Of a stretch of 64,000 nt of DNA, positions 16,593 through 24,708 are shown piece after piece. Made by a program: the position numbers and the translations under genes. Numbering within the stretch: the stretch's first letter is position 1; the number at the start of each line of letters is the position of its first letter. The DNA comes from Klebsiella pneumoniae (GTDB lineage Bacteria > Myxococcota_A > UBA796 > SXON01), in the NCBI GenBank assembly GCA_945862325.1, contig CAMAXZ010000009.1:54398-118397 (forward strand). Direction: 5' to 3'. The notes below the pieces were generated by a model that saw only the letters and a program-made list of their open reading frames with translations, was not told the DNA's origin and did not search any database.

Positions 16593-17546
16593 TCAGCTCG
16601 GCGCGCACGTGGAGACGCCGGCCCCCACCACGTCGAACCCGACATCGGCGAGCACCTTGGTCATCGTGCCGGACGCCGTCACCTCGTACACGTCGGTGGT
16701 GCGGCCGAAGCCGTGTTCGCCGACGAAGACGTAGAAGTCCCCGCCCCAGGTCGCGAACGCAAAGGTGTCGATGTTCACGGGCTCCGGGAACGAGCGCATG
16801 GGGATCGTCGTGAGCGCCGAGCCGTCGGCCTTGTCGATCTGAATGATCTTCGCGGGGGACTCGAGCGGGAGCACCGCCCACAGCTCGCCGTCTGCGTTCC
16901 CGGTGAGCTCCGACTGGCTCGGCATGCCGCCGATGGGGGTGATCGTCCACGAGGACGTGTCCAGCACACCCACCGTGTCGCCATTGGCGACGTAGAGCTG
17001 GTCGCGCCAGGTGTCGGCGCTGTCCGTGGAGTACCCCATGCCGAAGCTGTCGAAGCGCGTGGCGCGGTCGGAGTAGGCGGTCGCCGTGCAGTTCATCGTG
17101 TCCAGATCGACCGCATAGACCTTGTCGTCGCCGTAGCGGACGTACATCGTGCCGTCACGACGGACCGACATCGACGCCGCGGTGTACGTCGTCGGGCACG
17201 ACACCCGGCCCACGGACGCGAACGTCAATGAGGACGGGTCGAAGGTGTAGAGCGTGCCGTCGTCGCGCGAGAGGGCGTAGATGAGGTCGTCGGTCTCGGT
17301 GCAGTCGTCGGCCGGCGGCGGGTCGTCGTCGACCTCGGGCGGCGTGTCGGTGTCTTCGGGGACGTCGGTGTCCTCCTGGATCGTGCCGGTGTCCCACGAC
17401 GCGGCGTCGGTGTCGTCGTCGGGAGCGTCGGTGTCCACGGGCGGATCGGAGTCATCCGGCAACGCCGTGTCCACCGCTTCGGGCTCGATCATCTTCTGGA
17501 CCGCGAAGTCGTTCGAGCAGGCGACCAGGGCGAAGACGGTGAACAT
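16593..17546 (-). CDS. Lipoprotein with acidic linker and beta-propeller-like domain
   Basis: 317 residues; MFTVFALVAC gives Cys 10. Residues about 20-85 are an Asp/Thr/Pro-rich linker with repeated DTD. The remainder, from about 88, looks like a WD/YVTN-style beta-propeller of about five blades (LIYALSRDDGTLYTFDP, GTMYVRYGDDKVYAVD, DQLYVANGDTVGVLD, GELWAVLPL, DFYVFVGEHGFG). It has four Cys that could form disulfides. No enzymatic motif is visible. GGAGG lies 6 bases before the ATG (minus strand). The 69-base gap to the LysR gene upstream on the same strand leaves room for its own promoter. Confidence 0.82.
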   Translation of the reverse strand: MFTVFALVACSNDFAVQKMIEPEAVDTALPDDSDPPVDTDAPDDDTDAASWDTGTIQEDTDVPEDTDTPPEVDDDPPPADDCTETDDLIYALSRDDGTLYTFDPSSLTFASVGRVSCPTTYTAASMSVRRDGTMYVRYGDDKVYAVDLDTMNCTATAYSDRATRFDSFGMGYSTDSADTWRDQLYVANGDTVGVLDTSSWTITPIGGMPSQSELTGNADGELWAVLPLESPAKIIQIDKADGSALTTIPMRSFPEPVNIDTFAFATWGGDFYVFVGEHGFGRTTDVYEVTASGTMTKVLADVGFDVVGAGVSTCAPS

Positions 17547-17615
17547 CGTTGACCTCCGCTCGTGTCATAAACGTGACGCGCACATCACGGAAGCGAAATG
17601 ATCTGCGCGAATCGG

Positions 17616-18527
17616 TCAACGATTTTGATGGTGCTCCACGATCACCTGGATCAACAGGCTCGCGGCGCGGCCGGGGGGCTCGTCGCGACGCGTGATCAGC
17701 TGCGGCTCGTAGGTCCAGTGGTTCCCATCCGGCAGATCGAGCACGACGAGCGCGCCGCTGCGGAGATCGTCGGCCACGAGGTGCTCCGGCATCCAGCCGA
17801 AGCCGACCCCGGCGAGCAGCGCCGCGCGCTTCGAGTGGAAGTCGGAGAAGCGGACGACGTGCTGGGTGCCGAGGAACGTCGGCCGCGGGCGCCTGGCGAA
17901 GGCCGCGGCGGAGTCTCGGACGACGAGATCGACGTGGTTCGACAACGCCTCTCGGGTGACGCCCCGCGCGTCGGCGAGGGGGTGCCCGGGGGCCACGACG
18001 AGCGCCATCGGCAGCGCGCCGAGCGGCACCGCCTTCAGGCGGCCGCCGTCCTCCAGGCCCAGGGCGATCATGATGTCCGCATGATCAGCCTCAAACCGGT
18101 CCAAGACGCCGTCCTGGTACTCGACGTCGAGGTGCACCTGCGTGGGCACGCCACGGTCGGCGAACACGCGCAGCGCCCGCAGCGCGGGCGCCATTGGGAA
18201 CGCTCCGTCGATGACCACGCGGATCTCGGGCTCCCACCCGTCCGCGAGGGACACGGCCAGCCGGTCGAGCTTCCGGGCCCGGGAGAGCACATCGCGCGCG
18301 TCGTCGGCGATCTGCCGACCCGCGGCGGTCAGCGTGGCGCGGTGCCCGGAACGATCGAACAGCGGAACCCCGAGGGCGTCCTCGAGCGCCTGCACGGTGT
18401 AGCTGACGGCCGAAGCGACGCGGTGCAGCTCGCGCGCCGCGGCGGCGAAGGAGCCGGTCCGCACGATCGCGTCGAGCACCACCAGCTGGTCGAGCGTGTG
18501 GCGGGGCGGGCGGGCGGCGACGGACAC
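17616..18527 (-). CDS. LysR-type transcriptional regulator
   Basis: 303 residues. The winged helix-turn-helix covers about 10-68 (LVVLDAIVRTGSFAAAAREL, then VSYTVQALEDALGVPLFDR), followed by the linker helix and a periplasmic-binding-like effector domain (about 90-295). GHRATLTAAGRQI is the usual motif after the HTH. LysR proteins normally act on a divergent neighbour. Here that is the PNGase F-like lipoprotein operon at 18629, and a 7-base inverted repeat (18593-18621) lies between them. The effector is unknown. Confidence 0.93.
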   Translation of the reverse strand: MSVAARPPRHTLDQLVVLDAIVRTGSFAAAARELHRVASAVSYTVQALEDALGVPLFDRSGHRATLTAAGRQIADDARDVLSRARKLDRLAVSLADGWEPEIRVVIDGAFPMAPALRALRVFADRGVPTQVHLDVEYQDGVLDRFEADHADIMIALGLEDGGRLKAVPLGALPMALVVAPGHPLADARGVTREALSNHVDLVVRDSAAAFARRPRPTFLGTQHVVRFSDFHSKRAALLAGVGFGWMPEHLVADDLRSGALVVLDLPDGNHWTYEPQLITRRDEPPGRAASLLIQVIVEHHQNR

Positions 18528-18592
18528 GGCCCAATGTAGCAGCCGAGTGTCGGGGTCGCCGCGGTTCGGTATCCGCGCCCCCGCGCGGGTCG

Positions 18593-18621
18593 CCGGCCGA
18601 CGGTGTACCGTGTTCGGCCGG
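18593..18621. promoter_or_regulatory. Inverted repeat between LysR gene and PNGase-like gene, candidate operator
   Basis: CCGGCCG (18593-18599) and CGGCCGG (18615-18621) form 7-base perfect arms, and the spacer holds a smaller CGGT-GT-ACCG dyad. It covers the candidate -10 TACCGT and touches the SD GGAG (18620-18623). It could be a LysR or other operator. At this GC content, 7-base arms can occur by chance. Confidence 0.4.
18606..18611 (+). promoter_or_regulatory. Candidate -10 element TACCGT
   Basis: Preceded by G and 17 bases before the ATG at 18629, inside the inverted repeat. It fits the short-leader promoter pattern of this window. Confidence 0.35.
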
Positions 18622-18628
18622 AGTCTCG

Positions 18629-20236
18629 ATGCTGTTCCTCCTCCTCGCCTGCACTCCCGACGAAGCGTCCACCCCGAACGACACCACCGACTCGGCCGAC
18701 ACCGCGCCCGTCGGCGATCCGTACTGCACGGAAAACGGCTTCTCGCCGGTGGCCGCCTGGGACGCCGTCGGCCCCTACGGCGAGCTCCGCCACCAGATCG
18801 CCGACGACTTCAGCGTGCCGCTGACCGACGGAACCATCTGGATCTTCTCGGAGCGCTACACCGGCTGCGACAGCTACGTGCTCATCCCCGACAGCATCGC
18901 CCGGGCGAGCGACGACGACCGGTCGATCTGGACCCGCGACGTCAACAAGCTCATCGAAGGATCGCCGAAGAACGTCCACTACTTCTTCGTGTCGACCCAG
19001 CGCGCGGACGAAGACGCCCTCGTGGCCACCGACGGCGTGTCCGCGAAGATCGCCGATGCGCTCGCGGACCTGCCCGCGGACGACGCGACGTGGTGGGCCG
19101 AGCACCTGCACGTCGTGTCGGGCCCCGCGAAGAGCCTGAACAATTGGGTGGAGAGCGTGATCCTGCGCGGCCACGGCACCGGCGGCTTCGCCGTGGACCG
19201 GTTCCAGCGCGTGCGCGGGGTGGGCTCCACCGCGGACGTGAGCCGGTCCGACCCGGGGTCGTCCTGGCCCTTCCAGAACAGCCTGCACTACTTCGCCCAC
19301 GAGGCGCGCTACCTCGAGATGGAGGCGCGTCGCCAGGAGCGCCTGGACGCGGCGGACGCCACCCTCGTCCCCCTTTGGACCGGCGAAGTGATCGCGGAGT
19401 ACGCCGACATGGAGGCCGCGCTGCCGTCCGCTGCGGAGATGGCCGGGTTCGACACCTTCGAGATCGACGTCGACATGCGCTGCCCGGACCCCGAAGCGGC
19501 CGAGTTCGCGAACTGCGGCGCGTGGGACTACATCGCGGCGTTCTACGTCCAGGAAGCCGATGAGAGCTGGACGGAGCTCGGGCGGTTCATCACCTCGTAC
19601 CACCGAGAGACGCGTTGGGTGTTGGACGCGACGCCGATGATGGCGCACCTCCTCGATGGCGGCACGCGCAACTTCCGCTGGTCCTGGGCGCCATCGTGGA
19701 ACACACAACCCACCGAGACCCGCATCAACCTGCGGTTCTCGAACCAGGGCAAGGGGTTCGCCCCGCGCGCGGTCACGAAGGTCGCGTCGGGTGGATCGTT
19801 CGGATCGGCGTACAACGTGGGTCGTGAGCCCGTCGACGTGCCGGTGTCCGCGGCGGCCAAGCACGTGGAGCTCTGGGCGGTCACGACGGGGCACGGAGCC
19901 GGCACGAACTCGTGCGCCGAGTTCTGCAACTCCGAGCACGAGTTCACCATCGAAGGAACGTCGTTCTCCCAGGAGTTTCCCGAAGCGTCGACCGCCGAGG
20001 GGTGCATCTCGCAGATCGAGGACCAGATGGTGCCCAACCAGGGCGGCACGTGGTGGTACGGGCGCGGCGGTTGGTGCCCGGGGCAGCAGGTGGAGCCGTA
20101 CCAGGTCGACCTCACGAGCCTCGTCACCCCGGGCGATTCGGCGACCGTCGGGTACCGCGGGCTGTTCGCTGGCGGCGAACCGCCCGACGGCAGTGGCGAC
20201 ATCGTCCTGAACGCCTGGTTCGTGGTGTACGAATAG
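18629..20236 (+). CDS. Lipoprotein related to peptide-N-glycosidase F
   Basis: 535 residues; signal MLFLLLAC (Cys 8) then a short DTTDSADTA linker. The first about 250 residues are an unassigned N-terminal domain. The C-terminal half resembles the two jelly-roll domains of PNGase F, the enzyme that removes N-glycans from Asn. CPDPEAAEFANCGAWDYIAA keeps the Trp-Asp where PNGase F has its catalytic Asp 60 (CDEWD). The second domain has CAEFC and GGTWWYGRGGWCPGQ. Whether the acidic residue of CAEFC equals Glu 206 needs an alignment. A surface de-glycosylating enzyme is likely, perhaps for using host or prey glycoproteins. Regulation by the divergent LysR protein is plausible. Confidence 0.75.
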   Translation: MLFLLLACTPDEASTPNDTTDSADTAPVGDPYCTENGFSPVAAWDAVGPYGELRHQIADDFSVPLTDGTIWIFSERYTGCDSYVLIPDSIARASDDDRSIWTRDVNKLIEGSPKNVHYFFVSTQRADEDALVATDGVSAKIADALADLPADDATWWAEHLHVVSGPAKSLNNWVESVILRGHGTGGFAVDRFQRVRGVGSTADVSRSDPGSSWPFQNSLHYFAHEARYLEMEARRQERLDAADATLVPLWTGEVIAEYADMEAALPSAAEMAGFDTFEIDVDMRCPDPEAAEFANCGAWDYIAAFYVQEADESWTELGRFITSYHRETRWVLDATPMMAHLLDGGTRNFRWSWAPSWNTQPTETRINLRFSNQGKGFAPRAVTKVASGGSFGSAYNVGREPVDVPVSAAAKHVELWAVTTGHGAGTNSCAEFCNSEHEFTIEGTSFSQEFPEASTAEGCISQIEDQMVPNQGGTWWYGRGGWCPGQQVEPYQVDLTSLVTPGDSATVGYRGLFAGGEPPDGSGDIVLNAWFVVYE

Positions 20237-21693
20237 CCGACGCCGTCGTCATCGGCGCCGGGTTCGGCGGGCTCGGCGCGGCCTTGTCGTTGGCGGAGGC
20301 CGGCGCCGAGGTCGTGCTGTTCGAGGCCTTGACCTACCCGGGCGGCTGCGCGAGCACCTTCACTCGCCGCGGGTTGCGGTTCGAGGCGGGGGCCACCCTG
20401 AGCTCCGGCCTTGGGGAGCAACAGCTGTTCGGGCGCTGGATCCGGCGCCACGAGCTTCCGGTCGAGGTGGATTGGATCGACCCCGTCGTCGAGGTCCGCG
20501 CGCCCGGGTTCGCGCTGCAGGTGTCGCGTGACCGCGCCGCGTTCGTCGACGCGCTGTGCGCCCTCCCCGGCGCCCCCGTGGGCGCGCTCCAGGCGTTCTT
20601 CGAGGAACAACGCCAGTTGGCCGACGTGCTCTGGGAGTTGTTCGACGACCCGGAGCTGCTCCCTCCCGTGACCCTGTCGTCGCTCGCGGCGCACCTCTGG
20701 CGCTCGCCGCGCTACGCCCCGCTCCTGCCGTGGGTGGCGCGCCCGCTCGCGGCCGGGCTGCGCGCGCGCGGCCTCGAGGGGTGGGCGCCGCTCCGCACCT
20801 GCCTCGGCGGGCTCTGCCAGATCACCGTGCAATGCCCGCCGGAGGAGGCAGAGGCGCCGTTCGCCCTCGCGGCGATGGACTACTACTGGCGAGGCACCGG
20901 CCACATTCGCGGGGGGATCGGCCGCCTTGCCGAGGCGCTCGCCGGCGCGGTGGGCCGTCTCGGCGGGCAGGTACGCTTCGCGCAGCGGGTGCGGAGCCTG
21001 CGTCGGGAGGGGGCCGTGTGGCGCGTCGAGGCGCGCGACGGCGCGGTCGAGGCGCCCGTCGTCGTGAGCAACCTGCTCCCCGGGGACACGGCGTCCCTGC
21101 TCGATCCTTCGACGATGTCATCGGCCCGCGCGGCGCTCGAGCGGCGTCATGCGCCCGTCGCCGACGGCTGGGGCGCGGTGATGCTGTACGGCGTCGCCCC
21201 CGAGGCCGCGCTGCCACCCGCGGCGCATCACTACGATCTCACGGTCGACCCGGACCTCCCGCTCACGGACGGCAACCACGTGTTCGTTTCCCTGGCGGCC
21301 CCGGACGACGCGCGCGGGACCCCGCCCGGCGGTCGCGCGTACACGGCCTCGACCCACGTTTCCCTCCGCGACCTTCGTGACGGGGACCCGGGGGCGATCG
21401 TGGCGGCGATCCAGGCGCGCATGCGCGGCACGATCCGGGACCTCGCGCCGGAGCTCGGCCCCCCGATCCTCGAGATGACGGCGTCTCCCCGAACGTTCGC
21501 GCGGTTCACCCGGAGACGCGACGGCGCGGTGGGCGGGGTGCCACGCCGCGCCGGGTGGGCAAACTACGCGCACCTCTGGCCGGAGTCGCCGGCCCCCGGC
21601 CTGTGGTTGGCGGGCGACACGGTGTTCCCCGGCCAGAGCACGTTCGCGGCCGCCTTGGGCGGGACGCGCGTGGCGCGCGCGATTCGGGGCTGA
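20233..21693 (+). CDS. FAD-dependent desaturase/isomerase, CrtI/CrtD/CrtISO-like
   Basis: About 486 residues. AVVIGAGFGGLGAALSLAEA is the dinucleotide-binding GxGxxG Rossmann motif; LTYPGGCASTF and RFEAGATLSSG are family hallmarks of phytoene desaturase/carotenoid isomerase-like flavoproteins. The C-terminal LWLAGDTVFPGQSTFAAALG is the conserved FAD-binding tail. The substrate is unknown; no other carotenoid gene is near. The start is unusual: no ATG, GTG or TTG lies between the upstream stop region and the Rossmann motif. The options are ATA at 20233, overlapping the TAG of the PNGase gene in an ATAG junction, or CTG at 20215. Confidence 0.85.
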   Translation: MADAVVIGAGFGGLGAALSLAEAGAEVVLFEALTYPGGCASTFTRRGLRFEAGATLSSGLGEQQLFGRWIRRHELPVEVDWIDPVVEVRAPGFALQVSRDRAAFVDALCALPGAPVGALQAFFEEQRQLADVLWELFDDPELLPPVTLSSLAAHLWRSPRYAPLLPWVARPLAAGLRARGLEGWAPLRTCLGGLCQITVQCPPEEAEAPFALAAMDYYWRGTGHIRGGIGRLAEALAGAVGRLGGQVRFAQRVRSLRREGAVWRVEARDGAVEAPVVVSNLLPGDTASLLDPSTMSSARAALERRHAPVADGWGAVMLYGVAPEAALPPAAHHYDLTVDPDLPLTDGNHVFVSLAAPDDARGTPPGGRAYTASTHVSLRDLRDGDPGAIVAAIQARMRGTIRDLAPELGPPILEMTASPRTFARFTRRRDGAVGGVPRRAGWANYAHLWPESPAPGLWLAGDTVFPGQSTFAAALGGTRVARAIRG

Positions 21694-21696
21694 CGC

Positions 21697-22824
21697 CTAC
21701 GCCGAGGCGGACGCCCACACCGCGAGGCCGACCCCGAGCGCGGCGATCCGTCCGGCTTCCGAGGCGACGAACGCGCGTGTGCGCCCGTCGAACAGGAGCC
21801 CGTAGCCGACCACCGTCCACGCCGCGTACAACCCCAGCGCGAGGGCCAGTTCCGGGCGTTCGACGTGGATCGCGAGCGCCCCGCTCAGCGCCGCCACCGC
21901 GGTGAGGAACCACACCCCGGTCCACGCCGCCGCCCCGACCGACACCGGGGCGCGCCAGCGCAACGCTCCGGTCGGTACCGGGATGGTACGCGGGCCCGAG
22001 GGCGTCCACTCCGGCGGTGCAAACCAAAGGTAGACGCCCGCCCAGCCGCCCGCGGCGACGCTCCGGCGCCCGAGGGACAGCAGCGGCTCGACGTTGGCCC
22101 ACAGGGCGTTTCCGCTCCGGAACGGCTCGACCGTGCCGTACACCGGCTCGTCGACTTCGGGCGTGAACGTTCCGAACAGGCGGTCCCACACGATGAACAC
22201 CCCCGCGTGGTTTCGGTCGATGTACGCCGGGTTAATGCCGTGGTGCACCCGATGGTGCGAGGGCGTGTTCAGCACCCACTCCAGGGGCCCGAGGCGACCG
22301 ACGAGGCGGGTGTGGATCCAGAACTGGTAGAGGGTGTCGAGCGCGGCGCAGGTCGCGAAGACGACAGGTGGGACACCGATGATCGCGAGGGGGAGGTAGA
22401 AGGGGATCGTCGTGAGCGCCTCGAGCACGGTCTGTCTCAGGGCCACTGCGAGGTTGTAGTCCTCGCTCTGGTGGTGGACGACGTGCACCGCCCACAGCGC
22501 GCTCACGCGGTGGCTCGCGCGGTGCCACCAGTAGAAGAGGAAGTCCACCGCGATGAACGTGCCGATCCAAACGAGCGGATCGTTCGCGTCGAGCGGCGTC
22601 GGGGCGACCCCGAACACCGCTCCGTAGAGGGCCAGCGCGACCCGATGACTCAGGTACAACCCCGTCACCTGGCTCAGCACCCCGCACGCGAGGTTGGTCA
22701 GGGCGTCCGACCAACGGTAGAGCGGGCGGTCGCCGCCGAGCCGGCCGAGCGCCCATCCGGCGCCGAGCTCGACGCCGATGAGCGCGATGAACACCGGGAT
22801 CGCCAGCGCGATGGGGTCGAGCAC
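21697..22824 (-). CDS. Fatty acid hydroxylase/sterol desaturase-family membrane protein
   Basis: 375 residues with several membrane helices. The His clusters of the diiron family are all present: HRASHR, HVVHHQSEDYN, and HTRL ... SHHRVHHG. These integral membrane oxygenases hydroxylate or desaturate lipids at the membrane surface. The C-terminal about 110 residues add further hydrophobic helices, a common extension. The ATG lies 6 bases after the stop of the 625-residue exported protein, so it is the last gene of a three-gene minus operon beginning at 27320. It is convergent with the desaturase-like gene, 3 bases apart. Confidence 0.88.
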   Translation of the reverse strand: MLDPIALAIPVFIALIGVELGAGWALGRLGGDRPLYRWSDALTNLACGVLSQVTGLYLSHRVALALYGAVFGVAPTPLDANDPLVWIGTFIAVDFLFYWWHRASHRVSALWAVHVVHHQSEDYNLAVALRQTVLEALTTIPFYLPLAIIGVPPVVFATCAALDTLYQFWIHTRLVGRLGPLEWVLNTPSHHRVHHGINPAYIDRNHAGVFIVWDRLFGTFTPEVDEPVYGTVEPFRSGNALWANVEPLLSLGRRSVAAGGWAGVYLWFAPPEWTPSGPRTIPVPTGALRWRAPVSVGAAAWTGVWFLTAVAALSGALAIHVERPELALALGLYAAWTVVGYGLLFDGRTRAFVASEAGRIAALGVGLAVWASASA

Positions 22825-22830
22825 AGGGGC

Positions 22831-24708
22831 CTACTTCTTGGGCTTCCGCGCGTAGTCGAACGAGACCCAGAGCTCTTCGTCCAGCACGAGCATCTTCTCG
22901 TAGTACACCGATTGACCGCTGAGGGGGAGGTCGACCTTCACCGGCTCGACGCCGCTGCCCAGGGCGCCGGAGGGCGCGGCTTGGGCCTGGCTCTGGCGCA
23001 TCACGCCGCTCGCCGCGGCGTCGGTGACCACGTTGTCCGGCAATTGGGGAGCCTGCGAGAAGTACGACACGTTCGCGACGGTGCCTTCGTGGGACTTCTT
23101 GTCGATCTTGGCGTCCGCGGGGAACCACACGGTCCACGTGAGCTGGCTCGCGGGCGCGTCGGCGCGCGGCAGGGTCAGCTTCGCTTCCGCCTTGCCCGAC
23201 TTCGCGAGCGCCGAGCCCTCCTCCACATAGATGATCTCCACGAGGAACGCCGCGAGCGCGCCACCCGCGCCGCCGGATCGCACGAGCGGGATGAGCACGC
23301 CGCCCTCCCCCTTGGCGACCTTCACGCCGCGCCCGGCGACCGACGCGCTCCAGACCTCCGCGCCGGTGGGCAGCTGCAAGCGGAGGTACTGATTGCGGTT
23401 GTTGCGCACGGCGTAGCGCACGCGGGTCATCCGGCGGCCGTCGGCGGTCACGAGGGTGTCCGCCGAGGCCGTGTCGAGCAGCGTGACGAGCATGTCGACG
23501 TCCGGATGGGTGCGGACCTCGAGCGGGATGTTGACCTCGCCGCCGCGGGCCTTCCACGCGAGCAGGACGGGGTGATCCGTGCGTCCGACGATCGCCGCGG
23601 GGAGCTCGCGCACGTCGACGGGGGTGGCGCCGGCGGCTTGCCCAGAGACGAGCTCCACGGCGGACCGCGCATCGACGCCGATCCAGGTCTTCTCGCGGGC
23701 GACGGCGAGGGCGCGGGGCAAGGGGAGGTTCGCGCTCGCGCCGCCGAGGGCGCGCTCGTAGTCGACGGTCAGGCGGTAGGCGCCGAGGGCCTTGAAGTTC
23801 AGGGCGACCGCGATGACGCCGTCCTTCCCGACCGTCCAGTCGCGGATGCCGGTCCCCTGCACGTCGAGGACGGTCACGTCGGCCGGCAGGGCCACCTTGA
23901 AGTTGTCGACGCCCGTGTGCAGGACCGTGTAGTTCACGGTCGCGCTGCCCTGCAGGACGCCCTCGCCCACGCCGACGAGCGCGTGGGTCTCGGCGTACAC
24001 GCGCGGCTCGACGACCGCGGCGGCGGCGGCGGCCTGCGTCACGGCGCGCTGCCACGACACCGCCAGGGAGCCGAGGCTGGGGATCGCCGCCTCGACCCGG
24101 GTCTCCTTGCCGTCGTGCGTCACGACGACGCCCTTCCCGCCGGCGACCTTGGGCTGGACCTTGTCCGCGCCGGGGACCGTGAAGCGCAGCTCCGTGGCGC
24201 CAGAGGCCGCGACGGGCATCGCGAAGGACGTCTCGCCGTCCGCGCTGGCGAGGTTGACGGCGAACTCCACGTCCACGGCGAACGCGCCCACCCGGTTGGT
24301 GACGAGCGTGTAGAAGCCGTTCTGGAGGAAGATCGCGGCGTCCTTGCCGTCGATGCGCGCGGCGCGGAGCGCGGCGTTCGTCGACAACAGCGGGATGGTG
24401 GTCCACCCGTCCTTCTTGAGCACCTCGACGCGAAAGGTGGCGTTGAACGAGGCGTGCGCATCGTCGCCGTCGCCCACCGCGCGGCCGGAGTACACTGCGC
24501 GGTCGATCGTCCACTCGCGTGGCGCCTGGGGGTCCGGCTTGACGTCGGGCGCGACACCGCGGCGATAGAGCTCTTCGAAGCTCGCCCAGGGCAGCTTCAC
24601 CTCACCACCGGGCGCATTGAGGCGAGGTGGCTCGGCGGCGAACGCAGGGAGAGGGAGCGCCGGCGTGGCGAGCAGGAGGGCGAGGATGGGGATCAGGCGG
24701 CGGATCAT
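22831..24708 (-). CDS. Exported protein, paralogue of the upstream 871-residue protein
   Basis: 625 residues, signal peptide MIRRLIPILALLLATPA...AFA. No known family is recognised. It consists of successive beta-rich segments that match its upstream neighbour in the same order: a mid-protein sandwich (NYTVLHTGVDNFKVALP), then RVRYAVRNNRNQYLRL, then EIIYVEEGSALAK, and a final DLPLSGQSVYYEKMLV near the C-terminus. The Arg-Asn-Xaa-Arg-Asn/Lys-Gln segment is best conserved. Its linker before the final domain is about 70 residues, against more than 350 in the paralogue. The ATG overlaps the paralogue stop (ATGA), so the two are co-translated, probably as a periplasmic or outer-membrane complex. 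Confidence 0.83.
   Translation of the reverse strand: MIRRLIPILALLLATPALPLPAFAAEPPRLNAPGGEVKLPWASFEELYRRGVAPDVKPDPQAPREWTIDRAVYSGRAVGDGDDAHASFNATFRVEVLKKDGWTTIPLLSTNAALRAARIDGKDAAIFLQNGFYTLVTNRVGAFAVDVEFAVNLASADGETSFAMPVAASGATELRFTVPGADKVQPKVAGGKGVVVTHDGKETRVEAAIPSLGSLAVSWQRAVTQAAAAAAVVEPRVYAETHALVGVGEGVLQGSATVNYTVLHTGVDNFKVALPADVTVLDVQGTGIRDWTVGKDGVIAVALNFKALGAYRLTVDYERALGGASANLPLPRALAVAREKTWIGVDARSAVELVSGQAAGATPVDVRELPAAIVGRTDHPVLLAWKARGGEVNIPLEVRTHPDVDMLVTLLDTASADTLVTADGRRMTRVRYAVRNNRNQYLRLQLPTGAEVWSASVAGRGVKVAKGEGGVLIPLVRSGGAGGALAAFLVEIIYVEEGSALAKSGKAEAKLTLPRADAPASQLTWTVWFPADAKIDKKSHEGTVANVSYFSQAPQLPDNVVTDAAASGVMRQSQAQAAPSGALGSGVEPVKVDLPLSGQSVYYEKMLVLDEELWVSFDYARKPKK

Noticed and set aside
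22232..24514. 760-codon minus-strand frame overlapping the exported 625-residue protein
   Set aside because: It is the +1 shadow of a real gene; Arg/Gly-rich and without domains.
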